Shown piece by piece: positions 8,334-16,912 of a stretch of 64,000 nucleotides of DNA. The stretch is from UBA6623 sp965238125. Its GTDB lineage: Bacteria > Acidobacteriota > Terriglobia > Bryobacterales > UBA6623. Numbering within the stretch: the first letter of the stretch is position 1; each line of letters opens with the position of its first letter. Location of the stretch: the NCBI GenBank assembly GCA_965238125.1, contig OZ250179.1, positions 6,138,001 to 6,202,000 on the forward strand. The letters are read 5' to 3'. Both the position numbers and the translations under genes were made by a program. The notes under the pieces were generated by a model. It saw nothing but the letters and a program-made list of their open reading frames with translations, made no database searches and was not told the DNA's origin.

Positions 8334-9785
8334 ATGAACTCGCGAGAAGACATGACGGGACAGGCGGTGTTGCTCCGTTGCAATCCGTTTAGGGTTTTGC
8401 ATGGGCAGGCCTGGAGACCTGCCCCACTGTGCGCCGGCGTCGGTCTTCCCGCGCTTGCGACGGTATTGGCCGCTTTCGCGTTACTGTCGCTCCCCGCCGC
8501 TGCCGCAGCGAAAGAGGCGCCTTCCTTCACCTCCGACATTGCGCCGATTCTGGCGCGCAACTGCGTCGGCTGCCATTCGGCGAACACGAAGATGGGCGGG
8601 CTTGTCCTCGAGACCTTTGACGGTCTCGAAAAAGGCGGCAAGCGCGGCCCCTCGATCGTCGCGGGCAAAAAGGCGGAGAGCCCGCTCTATCGGATGATCA
8701 CCGGCGACATGGAACCGCGCATGCCGTTTTCCGCCGACCCGCTGGGCCCGGCGGATATCGAGTTACTCGGGCGTTGGATCGACGCCGGCGCGCCGGGCCC
8801 CAAGCCCGGCGAAGCCGCCCTGAAAGTCGAGCCCGGTCGCTTGCCGAAGATCGAGCCGACCGCCGCAATCAAGCCCCAAATTTTCTCGCTTTCCTACCAC
8901 CCCGACGGACGCTTGTTAGCCGCGGGACGGCACGGCGGAGTCGCCCTCACCGACCCGGCGAGCGGCCCTGAGATCGCTTACCTCGACGGACTGGCCGACA
9001 TCGCCCGAACGATCGCCTTCTCCCCCGACGGACGCCTGCTCGCCGCCGGCGGCGGCTATGCCCAACAAACCGGCCAAGTGAAAATCTGGAATGTCGCCGA
9101 ACGCCGCGAAACTCTCGCCATCGAGGGCCACTCCGACACCATCCAAGCGCTGGCCTTTTCCCCCGACGGCAAGATGCTCGCCACGGCGAGTTACGACAAG
9201 GACATCAAGCTGTGGGACACGGCTTCGGGCCGCGAGTTGCGCACTCTCAAAGATCACATCGACGCCGTCTACGCGCTGGCGTTTACCCCGGATGGGAGTC
9301 GGCTGCTCTCGGGTTCGGCCGACCGCTCGGTCAAAATTTGGAACCCGGCCACCGGCGAACGCCTGTATACCCTGGGCGAGCCGATCGACGGCATCAATTC
9401 GATCGCCGTTCATCCTTCGGGCAAGCGGGTGACGGCGGGCGGCTACGACCGCACGATTCGCGTCTGGGAATTGGGCGAGGACCGAGGAGAGTTGTTGAAC
9501 GTCCTCATCGCCCACCAATCGACCATCTTGCGTATTGCCTATTCTCCCGACGGCAAGAAGATCGTCACCGCCTCGGCGGACAGGACGATTAAGGTTTTCG
9601 ACGCCGAGACCTTGGCTGAAGTAACGACTCTCGACGGCCAGTCCGATTGGGTCATGTCGCTGGCCTTCTCGCCCGATGGAAGCCGAATCGCCGCGGGCCG
9701 CTTCGACGGCTCGCTGAGTATTTACGACAGCGAGAATTACCGCGATCAATTGAACGTTATCGAAACCGCGAGGAAATCGCCATGA
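8334..9785 (+). CDS. Exported c-type cytochrome fused to WD40 repeats
   Basis: About 483 residues from the ATG at 8334. A Planctomycete-type cytochrome domain carries CVGCH (C77, C80, H81) and the usual GLVLETFDGLEKGG following it, plus RMPFSADPLGPADIELLGRWIDAGA. From about residue 180 there are seven or so WD40 repeats (FSPDGRLLAAGG, LWDTASGRELRTL, IKVFDAETL), predicted to form a beta-propeller. The start is uncertain: the stretch between the ATG and the hydrophobic signal includes a piece of a dispersed repeat (8401-8425), so a later start such as TTG 8466 is possible. The stop overlaps the next ATG by 4 bp (ATGA), which indicates translational coupling. Confidence 0.85.
   Translation: MNSREDMTGQAVLLRCNPFRVLHGQAWRPAPLCAGVGLPALATVLAAFALLSLPAAAAAKEAPSFTSDIAPILARNCVGCHSANTKMGGLVLETFDGLEKGGKRGPSIVAGKKAESPLYRMITGDMEPRMPFSADPLGPADIELLGRWIDAGAPGPKPGEAALKVEPGRLPKIEPTAAIKPQIFSLSYHPDGRLLAAGRHGGVALTDPASGPEIAYLDGLADIARTIAFSPDGRLLAAGGGYAQQTGQVKIWNVAERRETLAIEGHSDTIQALAFSPDGKMLATASYDKDIKLWDTASGRELRTLKDHIDAVYALAFTPDGSRLLSGSADRSVKIWNPATGERLYTLGEPIDGINSIAVHPSGKRVTAGGYDRTIRVWELGEDRGELLNVLIAHQSTILRIAYSPDGKKIVTASADRTIKVFDAETLAEVTTLDGQSDWVMSLAFSPDGSRIAAGRFDGSLSIYDSENYRDQLNVIETARKSP
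8401..8430 (-). repeat. Dispersed palindromic repeat, family C, inside a coding N-terminus
   Basis: GGGCAGG CCTGGAGA CCTGCCC is a palindromic unit also found at about 15336-15360 and 58959-58985, both times between genes. Here it would encode GQAWRPAPL within the pre-signal region of the cytochrome-WD40 gene. Confidence 0.7.
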
Positions 9786-12220
9786 ATCGACTTTTTACGA
9801 CCGCTTCGATCCTGTTTTTCGCCGCCGGCTTTTCCTTAGCCGAACCGCTGACCGAGCATCCGACCGGCAGCCGCACCACACCCCCGACGATCGAGTCGCT
9901 CACGCCGCGCGGCGTCTCCCAAGGCGCGACGGCGGTGTTGACCGTGGAAGGCTACAACCTGCGCGGCGCTTCGGCCGTGTATTTCAGTGAGCCGACGGTG
10001 AGCGGCCGCGTGATCGAAGTCAAGGACATGCCCTATGTCGCCGAACCTCCCAGGCTGGGCGCGGCGGGATTGATTTCGACCATTGACCTGGGGCCGCAGC
10101 CGCCGCGTTATCAGGTGCGGATCGAGGTGACGGTCGATGAAAAGGCCGATGTCTCGCCGGTGCGTTTTCGTTTGGCGACGGAGTTCGGCACGAGCCCGGC
10201 GGGCAAGATTTTGATCGAGCCCGAGTATCACCTCGATTCCGAGGGCGAGCCAGGGCACGAGACCGACAGTACGGCCGACGCTCCTCGCAAAGCTTCGTTG
10301 CCGGCAATTCTGGCGGGCGTGATTTCCGAACCCGGCGATGAAGATTACTTCGCTATCACGGTCGATGCGGGCCAAGAGCTCGTCTTCGAGGAAAGCGGCA
10401 TAAAGGTCGGGTCGAAGATCAAGTCGATCATCGATCTGTTGGACGCTGATCACACCCCCGTGCTGCTCGGGGCCAAGTCCCGAAAACGCGCGGGCCGGGC
10501 TTTCGCCCACCGTTTCGAGAAGGCCGGGACGTACTTCGTCCGTGTAAGCGACTACGCCAAGAGCGGCAGCAAAGACCACTTCTATCGCCTGAAAGTCGGA
10601 GACTACGCACTAGTCGAGTCGGCCTATCCTCTCGGCGTGCGGCGCGGCGAGACGACGACGGTGGCACTCAAGGGGTTTAACTTGGGCGACGGGAAAATCG
10701 AGGTCGCCGGCGAGCCCTCTTGGATGGACGACGATCGGGTCGTCATTCGCCCCGACACGGAAAAGGGCCGCACGTTTAACGCCGTCAAGCTGGCGTTGGG
10801 CGACCACCCGGAAGCGGAAGCATCGGGCGACAACACCGCGGTGGAGAAGGCCCAGCAAGTCACGTTCCCGGTGACCATCAACGGACGGTTGGCTTCGGGG
10901 TCGCACTACTTCCGTTTCGAGGCTCAGAAAGACCAGTTGATTCTGGTTGACGTCACCGCCGCGCAGGTCGGGTCGAAGCTTGACTCGGTAATCGACGTGC
11001 TGACGGCCGACGGAAAGCCGATCGAGGCGGCGACGGTGCGCGCCGTGGCCGTTACCTATACCGATCTGTTCGACCATACCTCCGAACAAGCCGAGATCCG
11101 CTTTCAGCTCTCGAAAAATTTCGACGCGGGCGATTACCTGATGCTCGGCAGCGAGTTGATATTGGTCACGCGCATGCCGCGCCAACCCGATGAGGGCGTC
11201 GCGTTCGAATCGTTCCCGCCCATCATCCCCGGTCGCCGGACGCGCGGCGCGCAGCGTCAGTCCTCCTTCGGCACCAGTCCGCAAGCGCACGCCAAGGGCG
11301 CGCCGATGTACAAGGTCCAAATCCATCCGCCGGGGAAGCAATTTCCTTCCAACGGTTTGCCGCTCGTGCGGCTCTATCACCACAACGACGACGGCCGCGT
11401 GCCGCACGGCAAGGATTCTTTCCTGGAATTCAAGGCGCCGGCGGACGGGGAATACCTGGTGCGCATTCGCGACACCCACGGTCGCGGCGGAGAAGACTTC
11501 GCCTACCGATTGGCGTTGCGTCCGCCGCGTGAGGACTTCCGCCTGTCGGCAAATCCTCCCACGCCGAACATTCCCCAAGGTGAGCGCGTTCCCTTGCGCG
11601 TAACGGCTTTCCGCGAGGATGGGTTTGACGGCGATATTCACGTTTCAGTCGAAGACTTGCCGGCGGGGATTCAGGCCGACGACACGGTGATTCCGTCGGG
11701 GCAGATGGTGGCCACGCTGATGCTTCACGCAGACGCCGAAGCGACGATCGGAAAAGCCTTTCCGTTGAAGATTCGCGGCACGGCCGAGATCGCCGGCAAG
11801 ACGGTTTCCAAGCGTGCCAATCCGGCTGACAGATTGCAGTTGGTTTCGGTCGTCGCGCCGGCCGACATTCTCATCACGACCGACAAGCGTGAAGTCGTGC
11901 TCGAACCCGGCCAAGACGCCAGCATCACCGTTTCGGTGACACGCAAGAACGGTTTCGGCGGGCGCGTTCCCGTCGAAGTTCTCAATCTGCCGCCGCACAC
12001 CGATACGCCCGAGGTCGGGCTCAACAGTATTCTCATCACCGAAGAGAAGGACTCGCGGACGTTCTCGATTCGGGCCTTGCCGGGCGCGAAACCGCTCGAG
12101 CAGTTGATCTACGTTTCGGGAATCGTCGAGACCCGTTCGTCGCAGCCGACCGCCTTCACGGCCGAGCCGATTGTTTTGAAAATTGTCGAGAAGTCGGGCG
12201 GCGGCGCGGGCGGCGAATAG
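9782..12220 (+). CDS. Secreted pre-peptidase (PPC-type) domain protein
   Basis: 812 residues from the ATG at 9782, overlapping the previous stop by 4 bp. Signal peptide MNRLFTTASILFFAAGFSLA. An IPT/TIG-like Ig segment comes first (PPTIESLTPRGVSQGATAVLTVEGYNLRG). Beta-sandwich units resembling bacterial pre-peptidase C-terminal (PPC) domains follow (GDEDYFAITVDAGQELVFE, GTYFVRVSDYAKSG; a second at RLASGSHYFRFEAQKDQ; a third at DGEYLVRIRDTHGRGG). No protease or other catalytic domain is visible. In related genomes such proteins are encoded with DUF1501 and DUF1549/DUF1553 genes, and this one closes the block. It is likely a structural or substrate-binding partner of the exported cytochromes; this is inference. 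Confidence 0.85.
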   Translation: MNRLFTTASILFFAAGFSLAEPLTEHPTGSRTTPPTIESLTPRGVSQGATAVLTVEGYNLRGASAVYFSEPTVSGRVIEVKDMPYVAEPPRLGAAGLISTIDLGPQPPRYQVRIEVTVDEKADVSPVRFRLATEFGTSPAGKILIEPEYHLDSEGEPGHETDSTADAPRKASLPAILAGVISEPGDEDYFAITVDAGQELVFEESGIKVGSKIKSIIDLLDADHTPVLLGAKSRKRAGRAFAHRFEKAGTYFVRVSDYAKSGSKDHFYRLKVGDYALVESAYPLGVRRGETTTVALKGFNLGDGKIEVAGEPSWMDDDRVVIRPDTEKGRTFNAVKLALGDHPEAEASGDNTAVEKAQQVTFPVTINGRLASGSHYFRFEAQKDQLILVDVTAAQVGSKLDSVIDVLTADGKPIEAATVRAVAVTYTDLFDHTSEQAEIRFQLSKNFDAGDYLMLGSELILVTRMPRQPDEGVAFESFPPIIPGRRTRGAQRQSSFGTSPQAHAKGAPMYKVQIHPPGKQFPSNGLPLVRLYHHNDDGRVPHGKDSFLEFKAPADGEYLVRIRDTHGRGGEDFAYRLALRPPREDFRLSANPPTPNIPQGERVPLRVTAFREDGFDGDIHVSVEDLPAGIQADDTVIPSGQMVATLMLHADAEATIGKAFPLKIRGTAEIAGKTVSKRANPADRLQLVSVVAPADILITTDKREVVLEPGQDASITVSVTRKNGFGGRVPVEVLNLPPHTDTPEVGLNSILITEEKDSRTFSIRALPGAKPLEQLIYVSGIVETRSSQPTAFTAEPIVLKIVEKSGGGAGGE

Positions 12221-12303
12221 CCGAGGCTGCATCTAATTTCTCGAGACGTGCCCTGAAGCGGAGGGGTGCATCGTTTCAACTTGGGCCGGCCGAGGAAATT
12301 ATC

Positions 12304-13224
12304 ATGTCGGATACCGCTTTGGGCACGGAAAAGCGGGCGAAAACCGCATCGACCCGCCGTGCGGTTTATGAAGTTCCCGAAAACATTTTCCAGACCAGGC
12401 GGCCGCCCGTGCCGGCGCACCTATTTGTTGACGAACGCGATAAGGCGTTCTCTGAATCCACCCCGAGCGGCCCGATTGATCTTGACCTTGGTGATCGCCT
12501 CGGTTTTGATTACCCGGCGACAACGCCCTTCTTGTTGGCCCGCTACTTGCGAGTTCGTTCGAGCGAAAACGTGTCAACCGAGTTAATCGCCGGCGGTGAG
12601 ATTCACTACGTCATCCGGGGCAGCGGCGAAAGCCGTAATCGCAACGACGAAATTGCCTGGCGCGCGGGCGACGTTTTTTGTTTTCAGGGCGGCGCGAAGA
12701 CCGTTCATCGCGCCAACGGGCAGGATGCCGTGTTGCTGCAATTTACCGATGAACCGCTATACGCCTTCACCCAGGCGCAACCGCCGGCGGAGGGCGCCGC
12801 GGCCGTGGAAGCCGTGCATCATCTCGGAGAGCAAATCGACGAAGAGTTGGACAACCTCTATCGGCGAGGAGCCGGAGAAGAGTCGGCGGGAATGGCCGTG
12901 CAGTTGCTTAGCCGGGCGACGCGGCGCCGGGGGACTTGTCTGCCCTCCGTTGCACTGGCGGTCAACACGCTTCCCGGCGGCGCATCGCAACGACCTCACA
13001 TGCATAATGCGGTCGCGTTAACGCTCTGCATTCAAGGGGCGGATTGTTATTCTCTGGTCGACGGCGAGCGCGTGGATTGGCAGCCGAACGCGGTCATGGT
13101 CACTCCCCCGACGGTGGCGCATTCGCACCACAACTGCGGCGACGAAATGATGAAATGCCTCATTGCCCAGGATTCGGGATTGTATTATCACGCTCGAACG
13201 GTCGGCTTTCGTTTCGTGGATTAG
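12304..13224 (+). CDS. Bicupin protein, gentisate 1,2-dioxygenase-like
   Basis: 306 residues with two cupin folds. The overall pattern resembles gentisate 1,2-dioxygenase-type bicupins, iron-dependent ring-cleaving enzymes. N-terminal cupin: STELIAGGEIHYVIRGSGESRN and WRAGDVFCFQGG. C-terminal cupin: GASQRPHMHNAVALTLCIQG with the His-x-His metal pair, and TPPTVAHSHHNCG. Without a characterised homologue the substrate remains open. The gene is followed 73 bp later by a second, single-cupin gene, which may act on the same pathway. The ATG at 12304 has only weak ribosome-binding sequence upstream. Confidence 0.7.
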   Translation: MSDTALGTEKRAKTASTRRAVYEVPENIFQTRRPPVPAHLFVDERDKAFSESTPSGPIDLDLGDRLGFDYPATTPFLLARYLRVRSSENVSTELIAGGEIHYVIRGSGESRNRNDEIAWRAGDVFCFQGGAKTVHRANGQDAVLLQFTDEPLYAFTQAQPPAEGAAAVEAVHHLGEQIDEELDNLYRRGAGEESAGMAVQLLSRATRRRGTCLPSVALAVNTLPGGASQRPHMHNAVALTLCIQGADCYSLVDGERVDWQPNAVMVTPPTVAHSHHNCGDEMMKCLIAQDSGLYYHARTVGFRFVD

Positions 13225-13297
13225 CGCACGACAAGATTCGAGCGTCGTGTCTCGGTTTTCTTGTCGAGGACGCTGGTACGGCGGGAGGGTGAGCAGC

Positions 13298-13687
13298 ATG
13301 GGTGACAACAGGGCGAAATCGTTCGCCGCGCACGCGACGGATGCCCATTGGTCGAGAGAGGGACTGCGCCCCTACTTCGCCTACCGCGACCTGGGCGTCA
13401 ACGACGCGACCGAGGGCAACGTCGGGGCGCAGGTGATTCGCGCCGAGCAACCCTGCGAGGGGCCGATGGGCTATCACTCGCACACGCTGGATTTTCAGCT
13501 GGTCTACCAAGTCAAGGGCTGGGCACGGGTCTATCTGGAGGACATCGGCGAGATTCGCGTGGAGGCGGGCGATGCCTGGTACCAAGCTCCCGGGGTCAAG
13601 CATGAGTTGTTGGAATACTCCGACGATTGGGAAGTGGTCGAGATCACCCTGCCCGCCGATTTTCCGACTAACGACGAAGAGCGTTAG
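13298..13687 (+). CDS. Small single-domain cupin protein
   Basis: 129 residues. One cupin barrel with GPMGYHSHTLDFQLVYQVKGWARVYL (His-x-His and Glu/Gln metal ligand region) and a second motif at AGDAWYQAPGVKHELLEYSDDWEVVEI. The ATG at 13298 is preceded by GGGAGGG at a good distance. It probably binds a metal and either modifies or senses a small molecule. It follows the gentisate-dioxygenase-like bicupin in the same direction and may be co-transcribed with it. No substrate can be assigned. Confidence 0.75.
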   Translation: MGDNRAKSFAAHATDAHWSREGLRPYFAYRDLGVNDATEGNVGAQVIRAEQPCEGPMGYHSHTLDFQLVYQVKGWARVYLEDIGEIRVEAGDAWYQAPGVKHELLEYSDDWEVVEITLPADFPTNDEER

Positions 13688-13885
13688 GCTGGGCAACCCA
13701 TCAAGATCGCTCGACTCATACCGGCGCGGCTTGCGGAGCCCGTCTTGCGCAGCACGGGGCTCGACGACACCCGTGTCCTTTTCCGACCGTCCTTGGGGGG
13801 GCACCATCGTTCACCCGGCTGAACGGCGCTCCGGCCGACACCGGCCGAGAGCTGGGTGGAGCTTGTGGCTTGAGGATTAGGAACC

Positions 13886-14629
13886 GTGAACCCTTTCGAT
13901 CTGGCGATTCTTCGGTTTGCCAACGGATTCGCACGCGAGTCATACACATTCGATCTTGTCATCGCCGTTGTAGGTGCAAACAATTTGATAAAAGGCGGCG
14001 TGGTCGTCACGATACTTTGGTGGGTGTGGTTTCGACCGGACAAGAATCAAGACAGCAACCGGACTCTCATCCTCGGCACGCTCCTGGCCGGCTTTCTTGC
14101 CTTAGTTTGCGCCAGGGCCCTGCAGCTGACGCTTCCGTTTCGTCCAAGACCGCTTCATAACTCCACATTTGAATTTCAGGTCCCTTACGGCGTAGACGCT
14201 GCGGCCCTATCGGAGTGGAGTGCATTTCCGAGTGACCATGCAACTCTGTTCTTTGCATTGGCGACAGGGCTGACCTTGATCTCTCGGGCCGTCGGTGTCC
14301 CCGCGTTCATTCACGCGTTGGTCGCGATATGCCTACCGCGAATCTATCTGGGGCTTCATTATCCAAGCGATATTGTTGCCGGCGCTCTGATTGGGATTGG
14401 GATAGCGTACCTCGTGAACAAGAACTCCAAAATTGCCAATGAAATCAACGAGTCCGTCATGGTCAAGCTGCGTACATCCCCGGGGGTGTTCTACGCTTGT
14501 TTTTTCGTCCTGACCTATCAGCTTGCGACCCTATTCGAAGATGCGCGAATCATGGCCGGCGCCGCGGGCAATGTTGTACGCGCAATCGTCAGTGGGTTCT
14601 TGGACTTGTGTTGTGGCGGCTACGAATAA
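13886..14629 (+). CDS. PAP2 superfamily membrane phosphatase
   Basis: 247 residues starting at GTG 13886 (no better ATG; TTAGGAA upstream). Multi-span membrane protein with the three phosphatase motifs: LPFRPRPL (motif 1, though the usual Lys seven residues before the Arg is not there), PSDHATLF (motif 2) and RIYLGLHYPSD (motif 3, catalytic His). Such enzymes dephosphorylate lipid or polyprenyl pyrophosphates in the membrane, for example undecaprenyl pyrophosphate recycling. The DNA is visibly more A/T-rich than its neighbours, which could mean acquisition by transfer. Confidence 0.85.
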   Translation: MNPFDLAILRFANGFARESYTFDLVIAVVGANNLIKGGVVVTILWWVWFRPDKNQDSNRTLILGTLLAGFLALVCARALQLTLPFRPRPLHNSTFEFQVPYGVDAAALSEWSAFPSDHATLFFALATGLTLISRAVGVPAFIHALVAICLPRIYLGLHYPSDIVAGALIGIGIAYLVNKNSKIANEINESVMVKLRTSPGVFYACFFVLTYQLATLFEDARIMAGAAGNVVRAIVSGFLDLCCGGYE

Positions 14630-14714
14630 GTGCGTTCACCACACATCTGAATCCGTCCCGACGAGCTGTGCCGGCGGCAGGTCAGGGGCACTCGTTCGGG
14701 GCCGTGCGGGCAGG

Positions 14715-14939
14715 TCACTTCCTGGGGGCCTTGAGGCTGATACCCAAATTATTCTTAAAGTACTTGCTGATTTGCTTGCTGGTCTTCCCGATGTCCTTCG
14801 TGAGGTCGGGCAGAGTAGCCGCGGCCGCAAACGCAATAAAACCGGCCAAAAGCGCATACTCCACCAGGTCCTGGCCGCGCCGATCAACGATCAGCCGGCG
14901 CAGCCGTGAAAGAATGGTGCTCATACCTTTCACTCTCAT
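14715..14939 (-). CDS. Flp/Fap-type pilin subunit
   Basis: 74 residues from ATG 14939, or 69 from the internal ATG at 14924. The hydrophobic segment preceded by RRGQDLVEYALLAGFIAFAAAA is the class IVb Flp pilin signature: a prepilin-peptidase site before the G-x-x-x-x-E-Y motif. Flp pilins assemble into Tad pili for surface attachment. No tad or prepilin-peptidase gene is present in this window, so it is an orphan here and the assembly genes must lie elsewhere. It is transcribed against the upstream PAP2 gene. Confidence 0.85.
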   Translation of the reverse strand: MRVKGMSTILSRLRRLIVDRRGQDLVEYALLAGFIAFAAAATLPDLTKDIGKTSKQISKYFKNNLGISLKAPRK

Positions 14940-15024
14940 ACTAGAATGCGAGTGAATCGTTTATCCGCCAATAGCCCGCTCGTACCGTTTGTCCATGGGG
15001 AAAATTGCTTACTACTCACGGGCG

Positions 15025-15095
15025 AACGACCGTCAAACGGTCGTTTGGGGGGCCTGGGCCGGGGCCCAAAAAGACCGGCCGTCCAACGGCCGGTC
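15025..15095. repeat. Two perfect hairpins, family E
   Basis: AACGACCG (15025-15032) pairs with CGGTCGTT (15038-15045). GACCGGCCGT (15073-15082) pairs with ACGGCCGGTC (15086-15095) around a 3-nt loop. A related arrangement occurs at 22521-22576, where CGGCCGC (22560-22566) pairs with GCGGCCG (22570-22576). No T-run follows, so a plain terminator is unlikely. Confidence 0.7.
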
Positions 15096-15335
15096 CCTCT
15101 CACCTCGGCCAACGGTTCACGGTTCACGCCCCCCCCACTCCAAAAACCCATCACGCAAGCAAAAAAGATATATCCCCCTTAATCCCCAACAACTTACCGA
15201 TTCCAACCCCCGGCTACCCGTACTACCTCGACGTATCCTATTCTCGGGCATCCTGCCCACAAAGGAAGACGTTCGGGGCCTTGGGGCGGGCTCGCCGGCT
15301 CCCATGGCGCAGGTCTCCCAGAGACGGCCTCCAGT

Positions 15336-15368
15336 GGGGCAGGTCTCCAGGCCTGCCCTCCGACAAGC
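15336..15368 (+). repeat. Dispersed palindromic repeat, family C
   Basis: GGGGCAGGTCTCCAGGCCTGCCC followed by TCCGACAA. The same words are found at 58959-58990, and the reverse complement at 8401-8430. Confidence 0.7.
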
Positions 15369-15663
15369 CCGCAGGCCGGCCTCCCCAAGCAAGAAACTGC
15401 GAAACGAAGCCAAGGCGGTGCTAACCCAAGTTGGAAGAACAAGTTACAAGGAAATGCGAGCCGATCGCGCGCGTTTACCCGGCACAGTGACGGGGACAGC
15501 GGGCCCTCAGGGGGCTGTTTGAGCCCCGCGGCTTTCACCCGACAGCCTCAGGCCCCCGGGCCGCCTCAAGGAAGCGTAATGGGCCACCCCAACCAAGCTG
15601 CTCGACGGTCGACGGCTGCCGTCGCCCAAGTGCATAGCCCCGATCGATTATCATTGTGAGGCT

Positions 15664-16896
15664 ATGTCCGAGAACACTACACATCTACGCAGTGCTTTGA
15701 GCGACGGCGACGGGATCGTCCGCTTGGCCCCTTGCTGGGTGCCGCGCTCGTTTTTGATGCCGGGCGGGCGGCTGAAACTACACCCCGACGACATCTACGC
15801 GTTGGGCGGCCACCGCGGCGGTATCGACGAACGCTGGTTTTCCTCGACGACCAACGCCGACAACGGCCCGGGGACGCCCGAAGACGAGGGCCTCGCCTAC
15901 ATCGTGATCGAGAACGGCGGCGGCGCGGAGCCGAAAAAGGTTCCGCTCAAGGAAGCCGTCGAGACCATCGGCGACGAGTTTCTCGGCTCGGACGTGATGG
16001 CCGAGTACGGAGGCTGGAACGTGCTCTGCAAGTTCTTCGACAACTTGGGGCCGATCCCCCACCACATGCATCAGATGGATGAGCACGCCGAACGCGTCGG
16101 CGCCAAGGGAAAGCCCGAAGCCTACTACTTCCCGCCGCAATACAACCTCAAGGGCAACAATTTCCCCTACACATTCATGGGACTCGAACCGGGGACGACG
16201 ACCGACGACGTGCGCGCCTGCCTCGAACGCTGGAACCAAGGCGACAACGGCATTCTGTATCACTCCAAGGCCTATAAGCTCAAACCGGGGACGGGGTGGC
16301 ACGTCCCGGCCGGCGTATTGCACGCGCCTGGTTCCTTGGTTACGTATGAGCCGCAAGTGAACTCCGACGTTTTCGGCATGTTCCAGTCGATGGTGGAGGG
16401 GCGTCCGGTGCCGTGGGACCTGCTCGTCAAGGACGTGCCGCCCGAGAATCACCAAGACCTCGACTACATCATCGGGATGCTCGATTGGGACAAGAACGTC
16501 GACCCCGAGTTCATGAACACCAACTACCGCGAGCCGGTTGCGGTCAGCGAAGCCGCGGCAATGAATGACCAGGGCTATCAGGAGAACTGGATCACCTACG
16601 GTACCGACTACTATTCGGCCAAGGAATTAACGGTTTTCCCGAAGCAGTCGGTGACGATCACCGACGCTGCGGCCTACGGCTTGATCGTCACCCAAGGTTG
16701 GGGCGGCTGCGGCCAACTCGAAGTCGAAACGCCGTCCTTGATTCGCTACGGCGCACTCACGAAGGACGAGTTGTTCGTCACCGCAGCGGCGGCGCAAGCC
16801 GGCATCTTGATTGAAAACAAGAGCGACAAGGAAAACCTGGTGATGCTCAAGCACTTCGGCCCGGGCAATCCGGACGCCAAGGATTTGATTCGATGA
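15664..16896 (+). CDS. Cupin protein related to class I mannose-6-phosphate isomerases
   Basis: 410 residues. The central part has the metal-site layout of phosphomannose isomerase-like cupins: GPIPHHMHQMDEHAE (His-x-x-His...Glu) and, further on, GTGWHVPAGVLHAPGSLVTYEP. Class I ManA enzymes interconvert mannose-6-phosphate and fructose-6-phosphate with zinc. This protein differs enough (long C-terminal part, no typical ManA helical insertion visible) that only a sugar-phosphate isomerase-like fold is claimed. GAGG lies just before the ATG. The gene stands alone, facing the convergent TPR gene fragment. Confidence 0.65.
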   Translation: MSENTTHLRSALSDGDGIVRLAPCWVPRSFLMPGGRLKLHPDDIYALGGHRGGIDERWFSSTTNADNGPGTPEDEGLAYIVIENGGGAEPKKVPLKEAVETIGDEFLGSDVMAEYGGWNVLCKFFDNLGPIPHHMHQMDEHAERVGAKGKPEAYYFPPQYNLKGNNFPYTFMGLEPGTTTDDVRACLERWNQGDNGILYHSKAYKLKPGTGWHVPAGVLHAPGSLVTYEPQVNSDVFGMFQSMVEGRPVPWDLLVKDVPPENHQDLDYIIGMLDWDKNVDPEFMNTNYREPVAVSEAAAMNDQGYQENWITYGTDYYSAKELTVFPKQSVTITDAAAYGLIVTQGWGGCGQLEVETPSLIRYGALTKDELFVTAAAAQAGILIENKSDKENLVMLKHFGPGNPDAKDLIR

Positions 16897-16912
16897 GGCG
16901 TTTCGGGCACGG

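Larger units (their letters stand above)
14940..15663. other. Gene-free repeat-rich stretch
   Basis: No convincing gene. It contains two strong hairpins (15025-15045 and 15073-15095) and a family C repeat (about 15336-15360). The rest is mostly low-information G/C-rich sequence, and several frames stay open only because of base composition. Confidence 0.6.
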
